A DNA stretch of 64,000 nt, from assembly GCF_009208585.1 (NCBI RefSeq), contig NZ_WFLN01000008.1:62001-126000 (forward strand), written 5' to 3'. The notes under the pieces are model-generated. The model saw only the letters and a list, made by a program, of their open reading frames with translations, did no database searches and was not told where the DNA came from. The position numbers and the translations under genes are program-made. Source of the stretch: Fluviispira multicolorata (GTDB lineage Bacteria > Bdellovibrionota_B > Oligoflexia > Silvanigrellales > Silvanigrellaceae). Every line of letters begins with the position of its first letter. Within the stretch, counting starts at the first letter, position 1. This document shows, in pieces, positions 9,372 through 17,265 of this stretch.

Positions 9372-9400
9372 TTCAAAATTTAAAAACTAAATATAAAAAT

Positions 9401-9432
9401 TTAATTAAATAAAATTGTTTTATTTTAATTAA
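9401..9432 (+). promoter_or_regulatory. Hairpin in the asnA leader, with a competing pairing near the SD
   Basis: 9401-9414 pairs with 9418-9432 (14 A-U pairs, one bulged T, loop of three). The same left arm (9407-9415) is also complementary over nine bases to 9458-9466, which abuts the asnA SD GAGG at 9467-9470. The two pairings exclude each other, as expected of an attenuator or translational switch. Because all pairs are A-U in AT-rich DNA, chance is possible. No clear T-tract follows, so translational control is more likely than classical termination. Confidence 0.35.
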
Positions 9433-9477
9433 TCTAGTTGTTTCTTTAACCAAATTTATTTTATTTGAGGTGTCATC

Positions 9478-10476
9478 ATGTCTCTTAGTGTAATTTCGTG
9501 TTCAAAATCTCTTTTTTCTGCTGCTGAACTTAAAAAAACAGAAAAGCAAATTCATTTTTTAAAGACATTTTTTTCTGAGACTTTTGCAGAAACATTACAT
9601 TTATCAAAAATATCATCTCCACTTTTTGTTGAAGCAGGCACAGGAATTAATGATGATTTAAATGGTGTTGAAGCTCCAGTGTCATTTTATATTCCAGAAT
9701 ATAGTTCTACAAAAAGAATTGAGGTGGTTCAGTCACTCGCAAAATGGAAAAGAATGATGTTAAAACATTATGAATTTTCTATTGGTGAAGGACTATATAC
9801 AGATATGCGTGCTATTCGTCCGCAAGATAAAATAGATGCAACTCACTCAGCATATGTTGATCAATGGGATTGGGAAATTTGTATTTCAAAAGAGCAACGC
9901 ACTCTTGACTTCTTAAAAGAAACAGTAAGAAAAATATTTAAAAGCATTAAACAAACGGAATCTCGTTTATCTGAGATTTATAAAGAAACACAAAGCATTT
10001 TACCTGCTCAAATTACCTTTATTCATACTGAAGAGCTTGAGCAAATGTACCCTACTTTAAGCCCACAACAAAGGGAACATGAAATATGTAAAAAGCATGG
10101 TGCTGTCTTTTTAATTGGAATTGGTGGTGCATTAAAAAGTGGTGTACCTCATGATGGACGTGCACCAGATTATGATGATTGGACAACAGCAACTTGTGAA
10201 AAATTTAAAGGCTTAAACGGAGATATTTTAGTTTGGAATCCTATTTTAGAAACAGCATATGAGCTTTCTTCGATGGGTATTCGTGTTGATATTGAGGCTC
10301 TTAAAAAGCAATTGAAAATAGCGGGGCAAGAAAGTCGCGCATCTCTTTTATTTCACTCAATGCTTTTAAAAGGTGAATTGCCATTATCTTTAGGAGGTGG
10401 AATTGGTCAATCGCGTCTTATGATGTTTATGCTTAGAAAAAGTCATATTTCACAAGTACAAGCAGCCGTGTTTTAA
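9478..10476 (+). CDS. asnA: Aspartate--ammonia ligase (asparagine synthetase A)
   Basis: Makes asparagine from aspartate, ammonia and ATP in the cytoplasm. At 332 residues it matches the bacterial AsnA size (about 330), and shows the class II synthetase-like fold motifs FVEAGTGINDDLNGVE near the N terminus, DDWTTATCEKFKGLNGD, and the C-terminal GGGIGQSRL. The SD GAGG is seven bases before ATG 9478. It is the second ORF behind a strong promoter and an Asn-codon leader, so it is probably induced when charged tRNA-Asn is scarce. No asnC-like regulator gene lies beside it. Confidence 0.95.
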   Translation: MSLSVISCSKSLFSAAELKKTEKQIHFLKTFFSETFAETLHLSKISSPLFVEAGTGINDDLNGVEAPVSFYIPEYSSTKRIEVVQSLAKWKRMMLKHYEFSIGEGLYTDMRAIRPQDKIDATHSAYVDQWDWEICISKEQRTLDFLKETVRKIFKSIKQTESRLSEIYKETQSILPAQITFIHTEELEQMYPTLSPQQREHEICKKHGAVFLIGIGGALKSGVPHDGRAPDYDDWTTATCEKFKGLNGDILVWNPILETAYELSSMGIRVDIEALKKQLKIAGQESRASLLFHSMLLKGELPLSLGGGIGQSRLMMFMLRKSHISQVQAAVF

Positions 10477-10532
10477 TCTTTATTCAGTTTAAATATTGAA
10501 TTGATTGATCACATAATATGCAATCTTCTGTT

Positions 10533-12092
10533 CTATTTTTTATTCGAAGAAGGAGCGGGATTTGTTGCGCTATAAAATAGAAAAGAATAATCAGAGGCAT
10601 AAGGATTATTGCTATCAGTTGTAGTTTTACTAATGCTTTTCTCATTATTCTTTAATAAATGTAACATATGTGCTAAACCTTTTAGATTATTTTGTGATTT
10701 ACTTTTTGCATTCGTATTTTGAGTGTTTTGTTGTAGGCCTGCATTTTGATGGCAAGTTAAACAGCTTTTTGTTTGTTGAAAATACGTTTCAAGTGTTGTG
10801 TTTGCAACCACAAAGCTACTTGGATTAGGCTGTGGGTTTCCATCAGGAAGAGGAGTTCTTGCTCCTGCTTGAATGATCTCAGGATTATTCGCCCAAACGA
10901 CATTAACAAGTTGATAATTTAAAAAAACAGATTGTGAATTAGCAGGTGAAATGACATTGTCCCAAACCCATTTATTAAGCCCTGCTACATTATTAGCTCC
11001 TGTATTGCTTATTGGAGCCATGCGCATAACTTGAATGGGAGCATTATAAGGATCTGTAGGATAATTTGGGAAATAAGGATTTTGTGGACTCGCTGTGGGT
11101 GGCTGTGCATTAGGATAACAGTGATAGTGATCTGTATTTGGATTACAATTTAGATTATAAAAAGTATACCAAGGGAGCATATTTTTTTTATCTGAATTAG
11201 GCGCATTATTTATATGCTCAAAGGTTGCCCAAATAAATTGTGGTGAGCGCTTTGTTTTGTGAATGATATGTAATCCTGTGAGTCCAACAGTTACTTCTTT
11301 TGGGGTATTCTCGTTGGGATACTTAACCACTGCTTTAGATATTTTAAAAGAAGGCCAAGTCTTTGGATCTGGAAGTTCTACCCATGATGCTTTGAGTTCA
11401 ATGGATCCAATCTTTCCATACTGTGTAAAAGTTGCAGATCCATCAGGTAAGTTTATTCCCTGTGTTACTACAAATTTTTGTTGTACTTGTGCATTGTATA
11501 GTTGGTTATTATTGATGTAATTAAATTCATCTTGATTTACTCTTATTTCATATAATGCAATTTTTCCTGCTTGTGAAGTGATCCAAGAGTTTTTCGTTCC
11601 TGCTTGGCCGTATGAATTTAAATTTAAAACTTCTGCATTGTTTGCACCTTTTGAAATAGATGCCAATGCTTTGTACCCATGGGCAGATGTTTTTTTGATT
11701 GATTTTAATTTATCATTCCAAACTTTTGGAAGTGTTTGTTGGCTACACCATGGTGTAGGTTGTTGAGCTTGAGGTAAAAATATTTCTGCAGATTCTTTAT
11801 ATGTTTCCCAAACGACCGGTGCAAAATTATTAATTTCCCCAAAATCACTTGTTTTTACAGTACTGTCTGCTGCGCAAATACTTGTATCCGCAAGCCAGTT
11901 TAATGCAATAAATTCTTGCCAGGCAAAGCAATTGGCATTTACTTGAGAATTTGGAACGGACATATCTGTTGGTATAACTGTATTGAGCTGAGGGGGGGTG
12001 CTGCAATTTCCTGGTACAGGATCATTTGCAGCGAATGTACAAGGAAAGTAAATAGAATTTAAGAATAAAAAAATTAATTTATTGAATTGCAT
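10533..12092 (-). CDS. Exported protein with a C-terminal CxxCH heme motif
   Basis: Unrecognised 519-residue protein. An N-terminal signal peptide (about 1-21, ending TFAA) indicates export. A single CLTCH heme-attachment motif sits about 80 residues from the C terminus (SCLTCHQNAG), followed by a Gln/Asn-rich stretch, so a mono-heme periplasmic or surface cytochrome-like protein is likely. The N-terminal half contains CFAWQEFIALNW and many Pro/Asn residues. It lies 75 bases downstream of another unknown gene on the same strand, probably one operon. No oxidase or dehydrogenase partner is recognisable nearby, so its redox role is unknown. Confidence 0.6.
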   Translation of the reverse strand: MQFNKLIFLFLNSIYFPCTFAANDPVPGNCSTPPQLNTVIPTDMSVPNSQVNANCFAWQEFIALNWLADTSICAADSTVKTSDFGEINNFAPVVWETYKESAEIFLPQAQQPTPWCSQQTLPKVWNDKLKSIKKTSAHGYKALASISKGANNAEVLNLNSYGQAGTKNSWITSQAGKIALYEIRVNQDEFNYINNNQLYNAQVQQKFVVTQGINLPDGSATFTQYGKIGSIELKASWVELPDPKTWPSFKISKAVVKYPNENTPKEVTVGLTGLHIIHKTKRSPQFIWATFEHINNAPNSDKKNMLPWYTFYNLNCNPNTDHYHCYPNAQPPTASPQNPYFPNYPTDPYNAPIQVMRMAPISNTGANNVAGLNKWVWDNVISPANSQSVFLNYQLVNVVWANNPEIIQAGARTPLPDGNPQPNPSSFVVANTTLETYFQQTKSCLTCHQNAGLQQNTQNTNAKSKSQNNLKGLAHMLHLLKNNEKSISKTTTDSNNPYASDYSFLFYSATNPAPSSNKK

Positions 12093-12167
12093 TCTATTAA
12101 CTGCCCTCTCAATTTAGAATAAAAAAATCTCAAGAAATTATACTGTTACTTTATTTAACTTGCTTTT

Positions 12168-14120
12168 TTAATTCTGTTTTGCTGGAAGAACATTTATAAA
12201 ACCTGGGGCAATCAATGCATCTGGCATTCCTTTTCCAGGATTTTTAACTTGAATTCCATAGAGACCTGGAGGTACATTTTTATTTATATTAACTGTTAAA
12301 GTAAGCATTTTAAAAACATCGGGATATGAATTTCCCGGCGCAGCATATGTGACATCTTGTAGCCCTGCTTTTTTATCAACAGTGATTTCAATATTTGAAT
12401 TTGAAGCTGTCACAGATGGTAAAGTGTTGAATGTATGCGTAACAGCTGTGTTACAAATTAAAGCTATTTTTAAACCCTGATCTCCCTGTCTAACGGGGAC
12501 AGGTACAATAACTGTATTTGTTGCTAAGTTCATGGGAACACCAACTGGGTTTGAAATTTTTGTTCCGTAATAGGCATTCCAAAGCGTTTGATACATCATT
12601 TGAACGGGTTGTGCTTGAGCTGGTGGAAGCGATTTGTCCGAAGTTGGATTATCGAGGCTTACGAGACAACTAACAGGTTGCAGCTCTGCTGCAGGCAAAG
12701 GTCTCGCATAAAGACCAACATGGAAAGTAAGTGCAATTTGTCCTGCCCATTGAATAGGTGAAGACACCCCTTCCGAATTGATTTTAATGTCACTGATGGT
12801 TTTAGTAACCCCAGCGGCAATCCATTTTTCAGGAATTTGAAAAGCTGCATGCAATATAAAATTTCCATTAAATGGCGCATTTGTAATTGGGTCGATAAGT
12901 ATTTCATGACCTCTAATCACTTGCCAGCAGTCAGATACTTGAGCGTCTACGGGAAGTTTGGGATCATCAAATAATTCATAGTTCGTAAAATCTGGTTTTT
13001 GAATATACAGACCAATTGGGTTTGCTAACGAAACACGAGAAGCTGGTGGTCCTTCGACAACTTGATTGACAGATTGACCAATAATAGGATCGCTGTTTCG
13101 AAAAGATTGTCCATATTTACTGCAACAAATAAGTGCTTGTGAATCTACATTACCCACTTTTCGCTGAACTGTGGCACATCCTGCAAGTCCCACTTCTGTT
13201 TGCAAGCTATTTGGTGAGCTTGTGAGGTGCATTGCCCCTCCAGATGGACTTGAACCCCTTTGCGAGACTGGGCCTTTATTCCACTTATTTAACGGATTGT
13301 AAGCAGGTTTATTGGTATATGGATCAATTACAGGCTTACCTGTTAATGGATCATTTAAATAGAGATCTTCAATATTGATTTTTATTAAATTTTGACTGTT
13401 TGTGTGTAAGCCAAAATTTAAAGTTTCTTCATATTTTTTTGCAACGGCATTTGGGTCTACCCGCCAGAGAGTGTACCAGTATTCAGGGTTTTCGCAGACA
13501 AAATCAACTCGAGTGATTTTGCCACTTGAATTTCGAGTGACACTCCATTCGCAATACTCATCTTGCCATCCCCTTGGGCCGTAAGGGCCATATTCTTGCA
13601 TTTCTCCTTGCCAATTTGGTTTTGGGCATAAATTAACAGGAATTTTTGGAAATGTCTGCTTGGTTCCTGAACTGTTCGTGTAATATCCAGTATCAGCTAG
13701 TTCAAATAATTTTTGTTGCTCTAAGTTGTAAATATTTGTCGATGGATTGGCTTTCCCTAAGTAATAAATAATTCTATGTGGGAAAGCTATCCAAGGCACT
13801 AAAGGAGCTTGAGTGTTTTGAGGAATGGGAGTTGTACTTAAATTGTAGTAATAAGACTGAATTGGAGTTGGAATAAATTTTCCTGTATCATCTAAATAAC
13901 CTTGATTCCAAGGATCTCCAGTAATCGATTGTTCAGTAAATGCATTTGCATTGATATTCCATTGAAAATTAAGTTCCTGTTGTGCTGCACCAGTAAGATC
14001 TTCAATAAATGCTGGAGTAGAAAAATTGCTGACTGCATTTATTTTCTTTTTATTTTTTGAAGTTTCTTTTGCTTTTTTTCCGACGACTGCAGCTTTTGAT
14101 TTACTAGAATTTGATGGCAT
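12168..14120 (-). CDS. Large uncharacterised protein, partner of the CxxCH protein
   Basis: 650 residues that I cannot assign to a family. The N terminus is Lys/Ser-rich (first 35 residues) with no signal peptide. Aromatic-rich segments (GPRGWQDEYCEW, NPEYWYTLWRVDP) and a CC pair (ALICCSKYG) occur in the middle. The last 120 residues look like a beta-sandwich ending in GLYGIQVKNPGKG. AAAGG precedes the ATG. It is the first gene of a likely two-gene operon with the CxxCH-containing exported protein, so the two may act together, perhaps enzyme and electron acceptor; that is a guess from position only. Confidence 0.5.
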   Translation of the reverse strand: MPSNSSKSKAAVVGKKAKETSKNKKKINAVSNFSTPAFIEDLTGAAQQELNFQWNINANAFTEQSITGDPWNQGYLDDTGKFIPTPIQSYYYNLSTTPIPQNTQAPLVPWIAFPHRIIYYLGKANPSTNIYNLEQQKLFELADTGYYTNSSGTKQTFPKIPVNLCPKPNWQGEMQEYGPYGPRGWQDEYCEWSVTRNSSGKITRVDFVCENPEYWYTLWRVDPNAVAKKYEETLNFGLHTNSQNLIKINIEDLYLNDPLTGKPVIDPYTNKPAYNPLNKWNKGPVSQRGSSPSGGAMHLTSSPNSLQTEVGLAGCATVQRKVGNVDSQALICCSKYGQSFRNSDPIIGQSVNQVVEGPPASRVSLANPIGLYIQKPDFTNYELFDDPKLPVDAQVSDCWQVIRGHEILIDPITNAPFNGNFILHAAFQIPEKWIAAGVTKTISDIKINSEGVSSPIQWAGQIALTFHVGLYARPLPAAELQPVSCLVSLDNPTSDKSLPPAQAQPVQMMYQTLWNAYYGTKISNPVGVPMNLATNTVIVPVPVRQGDQGLKIALICNTAVTHTFNTLPSVTASNSNIEITVDKKAGLQDVTYAAPGNSYPDVFKMLTLTVNINKNVPPGLYGIQVKNPGKGMPDALIAPGFINVLPAKQN

Positions 14121-14262
14121 ATTAAACCTTTCTTGAAAAGGAAAATTATTTTATTTTTAATATTAATATAAAAAGGAATAGTTTTAGTGTCAAAAATATA
14201 GCGTGTAGAATCTGAAGGTAACAGATTAATTAATAAGTTCATAAATTGATTTTTTATTAAAT

Positions 14263-14300
14263 AAAAAAAAGGTGTAAAAAAATAATTTTTACACCTTTTT
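14263..14300 (-). terminator. Rho-independent terminator of the DEAD-like gene
   Basis: Perfect arms GGTGTAAAAA (14271-14280) and TTTTTACACC (14286-14295) with a five-base loop, flanked by an A-run on the left (14263-14270) and a T-run on the right. The hairpin works in both directions; on the minus strand it comes just after the stop at 14323. Confidence 0.8.
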
Positions 14301-14322
14301 ATGAATTAAAAAAGAAAAATAA

Positions 14323-16704
14323 TTAATCCTTCTTTTCAAGTTCATTTTGCTTTTCTATGGGCTTTTTTAGGATTTTAAAACGATCAAGCATAAGTGAAAG
14401 GGTTGGAAGATTTTGTTGAAGATTCGTAGCAATTGACTCTTTTGCAGCACTTGCAGCTGATTGAACAGCATCTTGAACCAAAGAAACTGCAATTTCCAAA
14501 ATTCCAGGACGTTTTGGCATAGCATGTGACTTATCTGAAAGTCGATCTTTACGCTTTTCAGAAGCCATTTTTGCAGCCATTTTCGCAGAGTTGATGGCTT
14601 CTTTAGCGCGGTCATCACGGCGAACGTATTTGTCGGTGGAGCGATTTTGATTGTCAAATGGGCTTTTACTACCTTGTTGTTGTGTTTTCCTTTGTTCAAA
14701 GCCTTTTTGCAGAGGAGTTGAGTATTGAGGTTTTTGCTGAGTGCTTTGTAATAGAGTTTCGTCTTTCTTTTCAATTTTTTGACGTGGTTGAAGTTTTTGA
14801 TCTTCAACAACAGATTGAGTTGTTTGTGCTTCTGGGGCAACGGCTGTTGCTGAAGGCGTTTCTGCTGGTACAGAGACTTGTGGAGGGGGAACTATTTGAG
14901 CTACTTTTTGAGTGAAGCTTAACGTTTCAAAGCGTTCTTTAGCATTTGTGGTTCGAGAAGGAGGAGCATCTTTATTTACCTGAATTTCTTCTTTAACTGT
15001 ACGCTCATCGTCATAAACCACACCAATTCTTTTTACTTTTCCATCAGTTTCGAGAGGATAATCAGATGTGTCTTTTATATTAAAATAGTTTTTATCAGGT
15101 TGAGCAATATGAATTTTAAAGCCAAGAGTGTCTTCAATTAAACCCATATTGAAGCCATAGTCTTCACAGACAAACGAGACGGCAATAGGATTTTTTGCTG
15201 CTTCAATTCGAGCAAGCCTGTCTAAAAAAGTTTTTGGATTATCAGGAAGATCGAAGTTATAAACACAATTTAACTTTTGAATACCAATGCTTTTTGAAAT
15301 ACTATCTGTTGCGACTATAATATTAACGTCACCTGATTTTACTGAGTTTAATAATGCAATCTTTTTTTGTTGACTTAGTTGGTTTGTAACAAGATCTACT
15401 TTAATTCCATTTCCATGTAATTTAAATGCGATCCATTCTGCAACTGATTTTGTATTTGCAAATATAATTGCACAATTGGGCTTATGGTTCTTTAAATGGC
15501 CCAATAAAACTTGGAACTTTTGTGTTGCTGAAAGTGCATGAGCAAATTGTTTTGGTGAACGTTCTTTAATTTGTGAGGGTATGAGTGAAACATATTCGGG
15601 ATCTTCGAGAAATTTAAAAGCAATTTCTCGAACGATTGGGGTATTTTCATTGGCAACGAATATTTTCTGTGTTCTTTCTTGAGGAAGAGAAGATAAGATT
15701 TTATCTAATTCATCAGAACTATTTTCATTTGTAAAAATTTGCGTTGCTGAAATAAAGCATAGTCCAACATTATTCGATTTAAATAATTTGTTCTCTTTTG
15801 CATTATTTAGCGTTTTTGGAGTAGAAATAAGAACATCAATTTCTTTATTTAGAATACTTTTTATTTCATCTTCAGAATGCGTTTCTTTAAGCTCATGGAA
15901 ATGGATTCCAATTTGCGCAAAAATATCTTTACTTGCAGAATAAACTTCATCTGCTTTTTTTTGAGATGCACATAAAAATAATATTGATGGAGTTTGAGCT
16001 GTTCCTTTTGGAAGGCTTTCTGACAAAATTTTAGAGGCTGCTGTTATGACCCCAATAAGAAAACCATCATTTTGTTCTGGCTTTATTAAAAGAAGATCTG
16101 AGCCTCTAAGTGCAGCTGGCAACGCATTTTGTAGCGTTTCAGAAGGTTCTTTAATACCTAATTTTTTAATGGCTTCAATAATGGAGTCATTGGCAACGAG
16201 GTTTTCAAAACGAATTTTTTTCTTTTGCTCTGCTGCAGCTATGGGCAAAGTATATTTAGGAGCTGGTATCATTTCTGGTATAAGAATTTGTGTTTTTAAA
16301 ACCAGATTTTTTTGAACAGAATCTTTAATAACTTCAGTATCAATTTTCTTTAATTCTTTTGGAATTTCAGATTCAATTCTTTCAATATCTGAGAAAAGTG
16401 TTTGAACAGGTTGTTCAGCGACTTTTCTGACTGGTATTTTTACCTTTTTCGGTGCTTTGGTCGGAGTTGTTACTTTGTTGGCTTTTTCTTTCTTTTCTGT
16501 AACAGTTTTTGCTTTAAGAGGAGCTGCTTTTTTTGGAACAGCTTTTTCCACTTTTGCACGAGAACTTGTCGTTTTCTTCTGCTTTTGAAGAGATGACTCT
16601 GCCTTTGGAGTTACTTTCTTCGACCTAATTCCAGAGGACTTTGGTTTCACTGTTGCTTCGACTTTAGATTCTGAAACTTCTTTTTTTTTGGTCATGCGCG
16701 TCAT
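14323..16704 (-). CDS. Degenerate DEAD-box helicase-like protein (probable pseudo-enzyme)
   Basis: 793 residues. The first 100 or so are Lys/Ala/Ser-rich and basic, likely disordered nucleic-acid-binding sequence; the middle (about 165-545) aligns by eye with the two RecA-like domains of DEAD-box RNA helicases; a low-complexity Gln/Lys tail follows. Motif positions are recognisable but changed: the Walker A site reads KPEQNDGF instead of a GxGKT loop, the DEAD position reads FISAT, the SAT position reads ANENT, and the HRxGRxGR motif VI reads DRLARIEAA. Motif IV (IIFANTK) and the motif V region (IIVATDSISKSIGI) are better kept. ATP hydrolysis therefore looks impossible. It could be an RNA-binding or scaffold protein. 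The frame is intact over 2.4 kb, so it is not a decaying pseudogene. Confidence 0.7.
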   Translation of the reverse strand: MTRMTKKKEVSESKVEATVKPKSSGIRSKKVTPKAESSLQKQKKTTSSRAKVEKAVPKKAAPLKAKTVTEKKEKANKVTTPTKAPKKVKIPVRKVAEQPVQTLFSDIERIESEIPKELKKIDTEVIKDSVQKNLVLKTQILIPEMIPAPKYTLPIAAAEQKKKIRFENLVANDSIIEAIKKLGIKEPSETLQNALPAALRGSDLLLIKPEQNDGFLIGVITAASKILSESLPKGTAQTPSILFLCASQKKADEVYSASKDIFAQIGIHFHELKETHSEDEIKSILNKEIDVLISTPKTLNNAKENKLFKSNNVGLCFISATQIFTNENSSDELDKILSSLPQERTQKIFVANENTPIVREIAFKFLEDPEYVSLIPSQIKERSPKQFAHALSATQKFQVLLGHLKNHKPNCAIIFANTKSVAEWIAFKLHGNGIKVDLVTNQLSQQKKIALLNSVKSGDVNIIVATDSISKSIGIQKLNCVYNFDLPDNPKTFLDRLARIEAAKNPIAVSFVCEDYGFNMGLIEDTLGFKIHIAQPDKNYFNIKDTSDYPLETDGKVKRIGVVYDDERTVKEEIQVNKDAPPSRTTNAKERFETLSFTQKVAQIVPPPQVSVPAETPSATAVAPEAQTTQSVVEDQKLQPRQKIEKKDETLLQSTQQKPQYSTPLQKGFEQRKTQQQGSKSPFDNQNRSTDKYVRRDDRAKEAINSAKMAAKMASEKRKDRLSDKSHAMPKRPGILEIAVSLVQDAVQSAASAAKESIATNLQQNLPTLSLMLDRFKILKKPIEKQNELEKKD

Positions 16705-16807
16705 TTAATAAACCCACTTGGTGAATCGAACTTGAGAATTCTTCATTGCTGTGCAATACATTTCTATCTTGAGCAGGCATGCAGCCTTCTACATTGAGGA
16801 TACTAAG

Positions 16808-17203
16808 ATGATTTCAACACTTCTGACAACTCTTTTAATCATAGATGCTTTAGTTTTGATAGTTCTTATCATTGTTTTGCAGCAAGGCAACGAAGGTGGC
16901 CTTGGTGGAGCCTTCGGTGGTGGGAATTCAGCAGGTTTTTTTGGGGCAACGGGCGGGGTCAAACTCATCGTTAGAGCTACTTGGGTTTGTGGTATTCTCT
17001 TTTTTATACTTGCAATGGCTTCATCTTGGGTTCGTACAAGTAACAAGTATGAGTTAAACAATCAATTGGAGAAATCACTTGCTATGCCAAGTGCTCAAGT
17101 TCCGTTGGTAAATCCGAAGGTAGAGGCTACTTTACCGACTCCTTTGGTACCTAGTGAAAAGACGTCAAGTGCTCCTATCGTTCCAGCTAAACCATCTAAA
17201 TAA
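16808..17203 (+). CDS. secG: Preprotein translocase subunit SecG
   Basis: 131-residue inner-membrane subunit of the SecYEG channel. Two membrane helices (about 3-24 and 54-72) flank the Gly-rich loop typical of SecG (QQGNEGGLGGAFGGG, GFFGATGG). ATG 16808 is preceded by GAGGA at 16796-16800; the open frame extends further upstream but without SD. The C terminus carries a Pro/Ala/Thr-rich tail of about 45 residues, longer than in E. coli. It is divergent from the DEAD-like gene, with only about 100 bases for both promoters. Confidence 0.9.
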   Translation: MISTLLTTLLIIDALVLIVLIIVLQQGNEGGLGGAFGGGNSAGFFGATGGVKLIVRATWVCGILFFILAMASSWVRTSNKYELNNQLEKSLAMPSAQVPLVNPKVEATLPTPLVPSEKTSSAPIVPAKPSK

Positions 17204-17217
17204 ATAGAAATACAAAA

Positions 17218-17254
17218 ATACCCCCCACTTTTTCTAAAAAAAAGAGGGAGGTAT
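17218..17254. terminator. Bidirectional terminator between secG and the GDSL gene
   Basis: ATACC at 17218-17222 and GGTAT at 17250-17254 frame a C-rich/G-rich stem with an ACTTTTT / AAAAAAGAG inner part and two mismatches. It sits between two convergent stops and can serve both genes. Confidence 0.65.
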
Positions 17255-17265
17255 ATAAAGAAATT

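Noticed and set aside
16789..17061. Minus-strand ORF opposite secG
   Set aside because: Composition (Pro/Lys rich) results from the Gly-rich secG codons on the other strand; no SD.
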